From Hsuehochloa calcarea (taxonomy: Eukaryota; Streptophyta; Magnoliopsida; Poales; Poaceae), in contig CM070596.1 of assembly GCA_036346395.1 (NCBI GenBank), positions 5,186,170-5,250,169 of the forward strand: a DNA stretch of 64,000 bases, written 5' to 3'. The position numbers were made by a program, and so were the translations under genes. Position 1 is the first letter of the stretch, and each line of letters opens with the position of its first letter. This document shows positions 33,489-45,609 of the stretch, one piece after another. Below the pieces are notes generated by a model. It was not told the DNA's origin, did no database searches, and saw nothing but the letters and a program-made list of their open reading frames with translations.

Positions 33489-35257
33489 TGTGGGTAGTAA
33501 AAGCGACTAGAAGAGGTGAATAGAACGCGCTCACTTTTTTCACAAATTATGAACTCAATACAATTTCACCTCAAAGAGCTATTAGAGCTATGAAGATCAA
33601 TATACCACGATCAATGAAGACTAGTATTGAATCCAATTAAACCCCTAAGCAATGCTACAAAATCGTAAGAATCAAAGTAACATAAATCTTGTTCGACCGA
33701 CTGTCTTGAGCCAATTCGGACCGACATAGGCTAATCTGGCCGGCGCGTTGTCTTTGTGATCGGACCAGCTTCAAATCAGTCGGACCCGGCAGAGTGGCCA
33801 GTCGGGCCGTGATCTCTACGTAACCGTCTGGCTTGATAAAATCAGTAGCGATGGCGAAGATGCAATTGGGTGAAACTTTTGATTCTCAACTCCAATCTTT
33901 ATGAAACTTGCACACACCTTCTATATGCTATTGAGGACCTATTCAATCGAATATTATGATAATTCTTGGAACGATCTTGAGCAATTGCCAATTGATTAAC
34001 GAAGGTCTAAACCCAAGCAGAGCAACTTGATCCTAAAGCTTGTTCGTGAGTGATTGATGATCAAGATGATGCTAGATAGATTCACACATATCACAAGCAA
34101 GCTAATTCACGTGAAAGAATCAATCATAAACTGCGATCAAAGAAAGCCCTAAAATCACCAAATTGAAAGCAAGAGCTAAAAGAGACTTATCTCAAGCAAA
34201 CCTTGCATAGATTAAGAACGTGATCGTCATTTGGATTACACCGCCATCATGGATCGTTGGTCAATCCAAGATCACGAAATTCACCTCAAACCATAAAGAG
34301 CCCTTGCCTCCACCTCAACTCCCTAAAGACAATTAGGGTTTTGAAACATAAAAGGCGAGAGAGAGTGCAGCCACCATCTCCTCCTATTTATAGTGGAGCC
34401 TAAAACTCCTAGGGTTTGACTCAATTGGGCTCAGATTAAGGCCCACTAACAAGCGGGTCACACACGCGGCGCCATGGCCTTGCGTCTTTAACCTTTTGAC
34501 CTAAGCGCTTCACCATGCGTCATGGATTCGATCAATAGGTCACCCTTGTCCATCTTGTGTCACGCTTGAGTCGTTGACCCGCACCGGCATCGATCGATCG
34601 TTCGGACCTCAACTCTTCAAGTCTAGTCCCGATTCTCCTCACGATTGACCGTCGTTGACCACCAAGCTACTGCACAACCACGGATAAGAAAACACAATTC
34701 GGGGAACAAGTTCTTCACAACTTGACCCATGTTAGTCAAAACATGCATCATGCAAATCATATGCCATGAAACCAATGACTTTGACCTAACAAAACAACAT
34801 CGCCACGAAGTTGGCCGACGTTCAGTAGAAACCGGTCGACCGCTCCGGTGGCGAGTCGGATTACTTCATGGCGGTCGGACCGCTCTCCTGTGGAGCCGGT
34901 CGGACCATATGGGAGACAAGCAATTCAAGCTTCCAAATTCAAAACCGGAAATTAAAACCAATAGAACTTTTCTGGAGACTCCAAAATTATGAGACCAAGT
35001 GCATTGGGATCCCCTCCCTACAACACCTATTTTGGCCCACTCATTTTGAACACTTTTAGGTCACCATGGTCCGTAATAGCCCATGGCCGGTCCGACCGGT
35101 TTGGGACCGGTCGGGACCGCCGATGCAAGGACCGGTCGGACCGCCTGCCAATCGAATAATCAGTAGCTGGCGAAAACACGTGAAACTACAAGCAAGTAAA
35201 CGCCATTGCCAATTGTCACATCATCCTAAGATCTGGAACATATCCCCATGAAATCCA
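33489..35257 (-). mobile_element. 3' LTR of the SIRE/Maximus-type element
   Basis: Plus-strand ends TGTGGGTAG... and ...GAAATCCACA, followed by the inverted polypurine tract (ctcccctt). The sense start TGTGGATTTCATGGGGATAT matches the start of the LTR at 49,429. An inverted TATA box (tatttatagtgg) is at about 34,384. GGTCGGACCGG-type motifs cluster at 34,830-34,905 and 35,085-35,140. Length 1,769 bp. Confidence 0.85.
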
Positions 35258-37200
35258 CAATCTCCCCTTGATGAACACATTGGCAATTATCCGTAAAATG
35301 TAAGTAAGAGGTTTGAAAACGCAGTTTACTCGCGGTTTGCGCACAAAGGCACAACTTGGTCCATAAGCAAGAAAAAGCAATGTAAGTGACCAAGCTGGCA
35401 TCAGAATAGTATAGGCATGTGAGACAAGGCAAAAGAAAGCATAAAAACTTAGGTTTCCAGAAAGGGTCAAAAATCTCACATGAGGTCCATATGAAAGAAC
35501 AATTGTTCAATTGACCTATGATCATTGTGAGGATAAAAGAATGCAATTCAAGTTCAGAATATTCAATAAAACAATAAGAATGCAACTCAATAACTCCCCC
35601 TCACTATGATCCTCAAATTTCAAATTTTCAGTTTCTCCCCTTTGTACAAACTTCTCCCCCAGCAAAGAAATATATTCTCATTAACACATCTTCTCCAAAT
35701 AAAAATAGCAAAGAGATATAACACATCTTCTCCCAAAGAAATATCTTCTAACACATCTTCTCCCAAAGAAATATCTTCTCATTAATTAACACATCTTCTC
35801 CCCCTTTGACAATGGATTCATCAAGGAATCACGCCTTCCTCTCATCCAGAGATAACCAATAGATGATAAAGAAAGAAGCAGAAATAAAAGAAGCATAAAG
35901 CAGTATGCATGAAGTGCAATGGGTGGCTTCAATTTTTTTTTCAATTTTGATTACAAGAAGCTTTGGAGATTACCCAAAAGAACAAGCTAGTATCTCTAAT
36001 ATTGCACACCAGACATATCAAGCAAGCAGTGCTTAGCAAAGATCATGGTAAGACATATATATCAAAGCTAAGCACAAAGGCTCAAAAGTAAAGCGATAGA
36101 TTTGATCAATTTAAGCAACGCTTCAAATTGACAAGTTCATCAACAGGATCCTAAAGTGAAATTGGCCATGTCAAAATGTCAAAGTGAGATCAAAATCTAA
36201 CAAAGACCACATTAAGAGTCAATCAAGTCCGTATTGAATCATTTTGCTCAATATTTTATAGCGCCCATTTGTCAATATTTTCTCATTTGCATTGAATATT
36301 GAAGTTGACTAATGATCTAACTTAGTGACAAGATCCTGGACTAGGAGCCATCCACAAACTCATCCTAAGCTTCGACCAAAAGTTGATTAAAGGTGTATCT
36401 TAGTAAAGAAGATCTGGACTAGGAGCCATCCACAAACTCTTTCTAAGCTTCTACCCAGGCGACAAATCTTGAGGTTCATGTCATTTCGACAAGCGGTCCC
36501 CATGAGATCGATGCAGTTCATCAAACTATCTCCAAGTTCATGTCATTTGACAAGGATCTCGTAAGAATAGTTTGGCACAATTTAAGCATAAGACAATCTT
36601 GATTTTCATTTTTCACATGAGCAGTTTTAGAATCTCAAGAACACAAAAGCTCAAGTAATGGTCAATTTTAGATCAAAGAGCTAACAAAGCAATTCTGACA
36701 GGGCCAATGTCACAAGAGGAGCACTAATTGCGCAACTCGGTAAAACATCCACAAATTGCAATTTCTTAGTTTGAGTTGTTTAAAAAGTTCTAGCTCATAT
36801 AGCAAAGACTTAGCTACACATGTAAAAGCATGATAATTCTAGCAAGTCAAAGAACTAGACATGACATTGAGCAAGAATTGAAATAGAAAAGCTCTAAAGG
36901 GTAATAGGCAAAGCTTCATCATTTTTTTTAAAAAAATAAGCAGAAAACCTTATATTACAATGCATCTTTTTGGATTTTTCATACCATTTGTTGTAACCAC
37001 TTGTTGAAGTTTTCATATGAATGCAATATGACACAATGAGATGCAATTAAAAGCCTAAAAACCTAAAAGTTGAAAAGATCACTAAGTTTAGAAAAGAACA
37101 ATAAAAGATCAAAAGAACAAGGAAAGATAAGAAAAAAATCAAACTCCCCTCAAACCAACCCATAAGGATAAATTCGCCTAACTCGCTTCTTAAGGAGGAA
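35258..37200. other. Non-coding spacer of the SIRE/Maximus-type element
   Basis: About 1.9 kb between the pol end and the 3' LTR without an open frame. It contains several pyrimidine tracts on the plus strand (cttctcccccagc, cttctccccctttgac), which are polypurine tracts on the element's sense strand. It also contains a ~29-bp tandem repeat (aacacatcttctcccaaaga) at about 35,683-35,800. The block ggactaggagccatccacaa occurs twice (about 36,340 and 36,416). Confidence 0.6.
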
Positions 37201-37769
37201 AATCTGGTTTTGATCTAAAGGCTTCTGGTAAGAATATATCGCAATTGAGCTTGGACTCTCTGAAGTGCATCACAATATCACCTTTTTCAACATGATCTTT
37301 AAGGAAGTGAAAGCGAATGTCTATGTGTTTAGTCCTAGAATGTTGCCTTTGGGTTTTAGCAATATTAATAGCGTAAGTGTTATCACGAGAAAAGAGGAAC
37401 ACTAGCAAAGTTTAACCCACAATCTTTCAAAGTGGACGCTATCCACAAAATGGCTACAACCTTCACTGGCAAAGACTACATACTCACTTCGGCGATGGAT
37501 TGTGCAAGCAAGACTTTTCTAGAAGACCAAGATACAAGAGAAGTGCCTAGGAAGTGACGGTGTGCGAGGTACTCTTCCTATCTAGCGACTGACCAAAATC
37601 GAATCTGAAAAACCTCTAATGGACAAAGTCAAGACGAGAATACCAAATGCCATATAAGAGGGTAGAGTGTAATACACGAATATGCGCTTGCGGCTTGGCG
37701 ATGGGAAGTTCTCAGAGAGCGCTGAAATCTTGCACAAAGGCATCTTAGTGAAGTGAATGTCCGGTCTCG

Positions 37770-40700
37770 AGTATCAAATACTGAGAAGGGAGCCGATCAT
37801 GTCTTTGCGGTACTTGCGTTGATCCACGACTTCTCCTTCCTCATGGATCCAAGCGATCGAAGTTGCCATGGGGTGGAAATTGGCTTTACGGTCACCCATG
37901 TTGAAGCGTTTGAGTAGATCTTTAGTGTACTTCGTCGATGGATGAAAGTTCCTTCCTTGCATTGCTTGATTTGAAGTCCCAAAAAGTAATTAAGCTCTCC
38001 CATCATACTCATCTCGAATTCACGGACATAGTGTCGGAAAAGTGGAAACAAGAGCATTAGAGGAACCACCAAAATAATATCATCCACGTAAATTTGAGCA
38101 ATCGAAGTCATTGTCACGTCTAAGAATAAATAGAGTTTTATCCACTTTACCCATCTCAAAATTATTTTTAAGCAAGAAGGTCTTAAGTCTATCATACTAG
38201 GCTCTAGGGGCTTGTTTAAGACCATATAATGCTTTAGATAGCTTGAAAACGATTTGGATATTTAGGATCCTCAAAACCGGGGTTACTTAACATACACTTC
38301 CTCATCTATGAAACCATTTAAAAGGCACTTTTAACATCCATCCGATATAATTTAAAACCTTTTGATGCACGGCAAATGCAAGCGAAATCACGAATGGCTT
38401 CTAGTCTAGCAACTAGAGCAAATGTCTCATCAAAATCTAACCCTCAACTTAGGCTGAAACCACAGAGCTACCAATGCGGCTTTATTTCTAACCACGTAAC
38501 CATCCTCACCTTGTTTATTCTTAAACACCCAACGGGTTCCTATAACATTATGACCACTAGGAGGTTCTACTAGGTTCCAAACTTTGTTTCTTTCAAAATT
38601 CTCTAACTCCTCATGCATGGCATTTACCCACTAGAATCGGATAAAGCATGTGATATATAAAGGGGTTCAAAAGAAACAACAAAAGCCGAATGAGAGTAGA
38701 GATTTGGATCATTATACAGGGCGAGTGACTCGCTCATGTAGATTACCTATTATGCCATTCGAGGATCTTTGTCTCTGAATCGAAGTGGAGCACACGGGTG
38801 AGATGTCGTTTCTTCGACCTGCATGTCTGCTGATGATGATGATCGTGAGAGCCTCAAGCTGAGTGAAGTAGGCGTGGCGGGTTCTTGTATCAATATGGGC
38901 GCCTCGGCAGTAGAGATGAGGGAATGACATTAGCTTCGTCCTCATCTTCCTCCACAAAAATGCTCTCTGTCACCAGTAAATCATTCGTAGCAATTGATCT
39001 AGCTCTGAGGCTAGTCTCATCAAAAGTGACATTACAAGTCTCTGAATAATGTTAGTCTCGGTATTAAAAACTCGAAAACCCCTCGAATGAGCGGGATAAC
39101 CGAAATAACCCATCAAAAGTTCTTGATTCAAATTTATCTAAGTTGCTGTCTTAAGAATAAAGCATTTTGATCCAAAAACTGAAAATCACAAAGAGAGGGT
39201 TTTCTACCAAGCAAGCTCATAAGGAGTCTTGCTCAAAGAAGGTCTCAAAAAGACATGATTGGCAATATAAAGTTATGTGACCAGCTTGACCCAAAATCTC
39301 CTCGGTGTGTTATACTCAAATCTAGCATCGTCCTAGCCATTTCGACCAAGGTCCTATTCTTCCTTTCCACCACACCATTTTGTTGAGGGACGTGGAGTGG
39401 AGAATCGATGCTCAATACCACGCCTCGGCTAAAAGAAGCAAAAGAAGCATTTTTGAACTCCGTACATTATCAACTGCGAATCGCTCTCAAAGCACCGGGA
39501 AACTGAAGCCAAGCGAAGAACAAGGTCATGAAAATAACCAAAAGCTTCATCTTTTGAAGTAAGAAAGAACACCCAAGTATATCTTGAAAGATCATCGACT
39601 ATGACTAGAATATACCATTTTCCTGGCGGCCGACGGACTCTAGCGTGACCAGCAAAGATCCATATGAAACAACTGTCACAGTCACGATCAGTCCATCTTT
39701 CTCATAATCACAGAAGGGTGTGAGCTGACAACTTGTTTGCCATGCCTACATGGCGCACATCTTGCATCTTTGATGACTTTGAGTTTGGGCAAACCTCTCA
39801 TAAGATCAAGGTTGCTAACTCGTGTCGAGATGATCAAAACCAATGTGCCCCAAACATCGATGCCAAAGCCGTAAATCGAAGAAGATGTAAGCAAACATTT
39901 AAGAGATCCAAGAAGAGATTACGAAAAATCAGCTCCAAAAATTCTACCAACTCTAGTGATTCCAAACACAAGCTCACGGAAGAAGAATCAAGCACACGAC
40001 AAGCATTTTTCTTAAAAACCGTCTCATAGCCATCATCAAGAAGTTGAAAGCGAGTAAAAGAGATTATACTTAAGCTTGTCCACAAGAGCGACATCCTTTA
40101 GAATGAATTTGTTGTTGTTCACCTAATTGATCCTGCTCCTTCAATTAGCCCTTGTGTATCATCTCTAAAGGTGATGAAGTCATCACCTCTGCTTTCGCGT
40201 GAGAGGTGAACCATTTTGAGTTCCGGTCATAGTGAACGTGAACATCCGAGTCAACGAACCACGTGTTCTTCCCTTTCCGCGATAATCCGAAAATCAAGGA
40301 ACAAAAGAGCGATGTGTCTCAATCTTTGAGGTTAGATAAACATGATTTAGGAATCGATCTTTGAGACACCGCGTCTGCAAAGAGTATACAAACCGTAAGT
40401 ACTATCCTTGATTTCATCTAACATTCGGTTATGAGCAATGTTTAAATTAAAATGAGACTTGAATCTGTCCATGTGCGGTACGGCCGGCGTTGGTGCGCTC
40501 GAATCAGTGACCAAAGCTACGGATCGGTGATCACTGAATGATCGCCGACCTCACCCGATAAACATTAAAATTAGGATATTTAGGAACATAATGATTTGCT
40601 TGAGAGAAAATCCTAATCCGGTTTATTCTTTTCAATGTTATCATGTCTCATAGAAGCTCTAGGTTGCATGAATGAAATTCTATCAAAATTTTTCCTATCA

Positions 40701-40970
40701 TTTTTCAACCTCATGTGTGAAATTCAATTAAATGTCCACCTTTTTGCAATAAGTGCAATGGTACTTGGTACCACTAGAAGAAGCACCATTTGAATTAATA
40801 CAAGATTGGGCAAAGCCTCGCTGATTTAAAAGATGTTTTTGAGGTTGGGTTTTGAATTCAATTAAAACTTTTTCCAAGACTTGAATGACTTTTGGGTTTG
40901 AATTGTCTTGAAAAGAATTGAATCCTAAACCTTGCTTCTTATAAGGAGTTTTAGACTTGTCAAGAATCAT
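37770..40970 (-). pseudogene. SIRE/Maximus-type gag-pol remnants
   Basis: From right to left on the minus strand: a gag end with a partial zinc knuckle (YHCTYCKK, 40,740); a degraded protease (WFVDSD, about 40,250); a degraded integrase with KCFILKTATLDKF (about 39,140); and RT at 38,430-38,618 with EELENFERNKVWNLVEPP and GTRWVFKNKQGEDG. RT continues at 37,774-38,225 with IYVDDIIL (catalytic YVDD) and FEMSMMGELNYFLGLQIK. Many stops and frame shifts occur. Most of gag, the PBS and the inner 5' LTR are missing. Confidence 0.85.
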
Positions 40971-40984
40971 GTTTAATTGTTTCT

Positions 40985-41848
40985 TACCTTTAGAAAATTT
41001 CTCTAATGTAGATTAATTAAGTATACAATTTTATTGTTATTAAGTTTGTTACTAACCCTGTAACTTAAATTGTTAAATCTAATTTGGGACCTATATAAAT
41101 ACACTTAGATAACTTTAGTAAACGCGTTATAATTTTTTATAATCTTTGTAAAACTATACCAGAGTTAATGAAACTTTTTTTCTTTTGAATATACCCTTTG
41201 ATAAATTCCGGATTCCAGAATGTTACAATGGAAGGGAAATTTATAATGCTATTTCTAATTCAATTTAATTATCCTTCTTATCCAAATTCATAATTGTTTT
41301 CATTGTTGTTTTTTACAATTGATGGGCTTGGTGCTGGTGTGCATTCTTAAACATTTACTTAATCCAATAACATAAATCCTCTGCTACAACTAAATTTTTT
41401 CCCAAGCACTGCCATTAGCGTTACATAGCTTGCCAAATGGGAGTGAGACTAACATTCAGATTGGATTCACCATTTTTAGGATTCCCATGCTGACAGATTT
41501 TCATGTGTGAACATTGGAAAGCTCATCCATTAGCAATGTACATTTTAAATCTCAGCGATATAATTGAACTTCCAATGTTTTGATGGCCATGTAGTGCTTC
41601 CATCCAGGAAATCAAATATCCAAATCACAAATCCATAGAAGTAAACTAACCTTCATCTCATTTATTGTCCTGGAAGAGATGACCATAATTTAAATTTGTG
41701 GAATCAATGGTTTTTAAAGGTATGACGATTTTAAGGCTTCATATTTACAGATCACGCTTCGATTTATTTTATACCATATCCAACATGCCCGCAACTTATA
41801 CCGTCATTACGGGTCACCTTCCATCTAACAGCTAACTCTCTGTTCTTG
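40985..41848. other. Unidentified AT-rich block replacing gag/PBS/LTR of the SIRE-type element
   Basis: About 860 bp with no coding sequence and no resemblance I could see to the rest of the element. It contains cctatataaatacac (about 41,090) and a nearby 'gagttaatgaaac', which gives an LTR-like look. It could be a solo LTR, another insertion or filler DNA at a deletion. Confidence 0.4.
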
Positions 41849-42126
41849 TCTTCTCCGAGACTCCAAAAATTATGAGACCAAGTGTATTGGGATCCCCTCA
41901 CTTGCCTACAACACCTATTTTTGGCCCAGCTCATTTTGAACACTTTTAGGTCACCGCCGGTCCGACCGCCCCACATGGCCGGTCCGACCGATTTGGGACC
42001 GGTCGGACCTCCCCTGTCCAGAATACCTGTAGCTTTGTCGAAAACACGTGAAACTACAAACCGTAAACGTCATTGCCAATTGTCACATCATCCTAAGATC
42101 TGGAACATATCCCCATGAAATCCACA
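41849..42126 (-). mobile_element. 5' LTR remnant of the SIRE/Maximus-type element
   Basis: The 278-bp stretch from gagactccaaaaattatgag to ...gaaatccaca closely matches 34,978-35,257. It is the outer end of the LTR only; the rest is missing. Confidence 0.85.
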
Positions 42127-44631
42127 CTATCCAATGTGTGCAATGCGACAATAGTGGTGAATTTGTTAACTCTGGCTTATGCGCCTTCTTTTCTGCTCAC
42201 GGGATTTCTTTTTGCCTCACTTGCCCTCACACATCTGCACAAAATGGGAAAGCCGAACGGCTCATTCGGACCGCCAAAGATATATTTAGAACACCTCTCT
42301 TCCAAGCCAAGATGCCTTCTCAATTTTGGGTCAAAGCCCTTCATACCGCCACCTACCTACTAAATCGTCGCCCGTCCAAACCACTTAGCCATAACACTCC
42401 CGATTTTTCTCTCTACGGACAACACCCAACCTACCACCATCTATGGGTTTTTGGTTGCTTATGCCTTCCCAATCTCCTGTCCACCGCCCCTCACAAATTA
42501 GCCCCTCGGTCCACTTTGTATCTTTTCTTTGGCTATCCCTTAGAGCAAAAAGGGTACTGGTGTTTGGATCTTCCGACTAGGAAGGTCATCACATCCCAGC
42601 ATGTTTTTTTTTGATGAGCATATTTTTCCATATACTTCTCACATCTCTTCCACAGGATCTGCCCCTGCCACCGAATCTCTTGCTACTTTTTCAACACACA
42701 TAACATCGACTCTTGCGTGCCTTCTTCCACTGGTCGTTCTGCATCCTTTTCATGCATACACTCTTCTGGATTCGAAGACACCGCGCTGCCCACATTTCGG
42801 CACACACACATATCCGCAGGCGCACATCCACAACCAATTCGTGCCCACATGCCACATCTGCCGTTCCCGTGCCATCATTGCATCCTTCCAATCCTGCATC
42901 ACCTGGACTCGATTCAACCCCTTCAACCAGCTACACCAGCACTACCTACTCTCCTGCCAAAGGCCGTGTCGCCGTGCCACCTCTGGTCAATGCGCATAAA
43001 ATGATCACCAGAGGCAAAACCGGCTACCATCTCCCTACTACCAAATTTTCTCTACTTTCTGATTCCACAAAAAAATCCCCCTATTCCATCTAGCTACCGC
43101 ACAACTCTCAAAGACCCTAACTGGTACAATGCTATGTTGGAAGAATTTAACGCTTTGTTGCAGAATGATACTTGGTCTCTTGTTCCTCCTCCCGTAGGTG
43201 CCAACATTGTGACAAGTAAATGGATCTTCCGCCACAAGCTGCATCCCGATGGGTCTCTCGCACAGTACAAGGCGCGATGTGTGGTCCGTGGTTTCACTTA
43301 GCAGGCCGGCGATCGACTACGGGGAAACCTTTAGCCCTGTTGTCAAGCCCGTGACCTTTCGGGTTGTGTTGAGCATCGCCACCAGCCACAATTGGCCGCT
43401 TCACCAACTCGACGTAAAAAATGTCTTTCTTCACGGTATTCTTCAAGAAATAGTTTACAATCACCAACCTTTTGGTTTCAACGATTCATCTCGCCCTACT
43501 CATGTTTGACACCTCAAAAAGTCCCTCTATGGCCTTAAGCAAGCACCAAGAGCATGGTTCCGCTGATTTACACATTTTCTTCTCAAGCTCGGTTTTGTTG
43601 CATCCAAGTCCGATTCATCTTTGTTTATTTTACACCAAGGTCCATCTCTTGCATACCTTCTTCTATATGTAGATGACATCATCCTTACTACTAGCACTTC
43701 TAGCCTACTCCACCGCTTCATTGCATCTTTACAAACCGAGTTCTCTATGTCCGATCTGGGTGCCCTTCACCATTTCCTTGGGATCACTGTCCACCGCATT
43801 TCTCGTGGCCTTTTTCTTTCCCAACAGCAGTACGCACTTGAAATCCTAGAGCGTGCCAATATGCTCAATTGCAAACCTCTTGCCACTCCGATAGACACAA
43901 AGGCGAAACTTTCTGCTCAGGATGGTCCCTCGGTCAAGGATCCTTCCCTATACCAAAGCTTAGCTGGTGCCTTGCAATACATCACTCTCACACGCCCTGA
44001 TCTCTCTTATGCTGTGCAACAAGTGTGTTTATTCATGCACGACCCTCGGGAGTCTCATTTCCAATTGATCAAATGCATTCTTCACTATCTTTGAGGGACT
44101 TCTCATTTCGTACTACAACTCCGCAAATCATCCTCTCATGATCCGGTGGCTCACTCCCATGCGGACTGGGCGGGGTGTCTCAATACACGCAAGTCCACAT
44201 CGGGTTTCTGTGTTTTCATTGGTGACAATCTGGTTTCTTGGTCTTCTAAACGACAACATACCATTTCCAGGTCCAGTGCGGAGGTGGAGTATAGGCCGTG
44301 GCAAATTCAGTCGCTTAATCTTGTTGGCTTCATTAGCTTCTTTCCAAGCTTCACCAATCACCACGACGAGCGACGATCGTGTACTGTGATAACGTCAGTG
44401 CCATGTACCTGTCAAACAACCCCGTGCAGCACCAGCATACAAAACACGTGGAGATTGATCTCCGTTTCGTTCGGGAACGCGTGTCTCTTGGCGAGGTACG
44501 GGTGCTACATGTCCCTTCGTCCTCCTAGTTTACCGATGTCTTTACCAAGGGTCTACCGACGAGCGTGTTCCAAGAATTTCGTACTAGCCTCAACGTCCGC
44601 CCGCGAGGATCACGTTTCAACTGTGGGGGGC
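42127..44631 (+). pseudogene. Copia element B, downstream part (integrase to RNase H)
   Basis: Integrase resumes with QCDNSGEF and NGKAERLIRTAKDI and continues to 42,614. RT lies at about 43,100-43,900 with LDVKNVFLHG and the catalytic YVDDIILTTS. RNase H is at about 44,110-44,280 with HADWAGC and KSTSGFCVFIGDNLVSWSSK. An exact polypurine tract (ctgtgggggg) precedes the 3' LTR at 44,632. In-frame stops are present (for example near 43,300, 43,508 and 44,093). Confidence 0.9.
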
Positions 44632-44875
44632 TGTTAGAACACCTCTATCGTCTCACCATAGATGCTGAGGTAGCTATCGTCTCACAACTGAGGGTCTCCA
44701 GGAATCACCGAGTCTCCAGGATGGAGCGCTTCCTACGGATGCATGGCGCTCCACTTTGTATTTCTGTTGTGTGATCTATTTTCTCTCCCCTGTATTTCAT
44801 CTACTGTAACATGCATAAATACATCCCTTACAATGAATACAAGTCAGTGCGAGAGTTACACTCAAACTATCTCCA
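44632..44875 (+). mobile_element. 3' LTR of Copia element B
   Basis: Begins TGTTAGAACACCTC right after the polypurine tract. It contains a cataaatacatccc TATA-like element and ends approximately at ...aaactatctcca. No 5' LTR remains in the window, so the end is approximate. Confidence 0.65.
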
Positions 44876-45221
44876 TCCACCGTTTGTAACTTCGATCCAT
44901 TGTTCTATTTTCCATTCACCAATTTCTGGCACATACTTCCAACCAAACAATTTATCTTCAGATTTGCCTGATTAGACAAAAATCATCTACTTTCTAGACT
45001 AACTCCAGGCATCACTTTTTTTCAGACATGAAATCCAAAGCAACCAACAAGCCCAGAGTCATTCAGTATTTACTTACTTCCAGCCCGCCATTGATTAGGT
45101 TAGTTACCTTTGACCATCTGTTGCTGTGTCCTCAGTTAATGTGAGTTCTCTGTATCTTCGAATTGGAGCCAACACTTACAGGAATGTTGTGAAATCTTGC
45201 ATGCAGTCTTTTACATATAAT

Positions 45222-45600
45222 TTTTGAGACTCAACCAGGAGCTTATATATTAATCATCAAAGGGGTTACAATCATGGTTCATACATGATACCAAAAAATC
45301 CTCACCGGCCCCTTTCCGGACAGGCTTGCTTAACAACATAAAAATAAATAAATCAAAAGCATTACTAAGTTACCAGTCCGCAGCAAGCTTAACCCCTTGT
45401 CAACAAGCAATAGCCCCTGCAGTGAGAGCATTGGGAACATTACTCAACCAGCACGTACTTGCCGTAAGAAATGTTCCATAATCACATTTTATAACAGCAC
45501 CAGCAGCTCCATTCAGACTAGCCATATTGAAAGCAGCATCGACGTTAGCTTTTCCATTCAGATTAGCCAGACATGGCTCGGCCTTTTCCATTCATATTTG
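45222..45600 (-). mobile_element. 5'-truncated LINE (non-LTR) fragment with RNase H-like domain
   Basis: The minus strand encodes GKANVDAAFNMASLNGAAGA and ViKCDYGTFLTAST-like residues, matching the RVT_3 RNase H-like domain of plant LINEs (NVDAAF is its hallmark). A stop follows near 45,370. The downstream sequence gtaacccctttgatgattaa..., then ctcctggttgagtctcaaaaa at 45,222-45,245, is the usual grass LINE 3' end. No reliable TSD was seen. Confidence 0.6.
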
Positions 45601-45609
45601 AAGTCTTAC

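Larger units (their letters stand above)
33489..42126 (-). mobile_element. SIRE/Maximus-type Copia element inserted in Copia element B
   Basis: Minus-strand element with a 3' LTR at 33,489-35,257, pol remnants at 37,770-40,970 and a short 5' LTR remnant at 41,849-42,126. The flanking target bases ctatc occur at 33482-33486 and 42127-42131. Removing one copy rejoins the interrupted integrase frame of element B, which supports a normal insertion; two extra bases remain at the left edge. The long spacer between pol and the 3' LTR is a feature of SIRE-type elements, where an env-like region can lie. Here it is not coding. The lineage name rests on RT/gag resemblance and layout. Confidence 0.85.
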
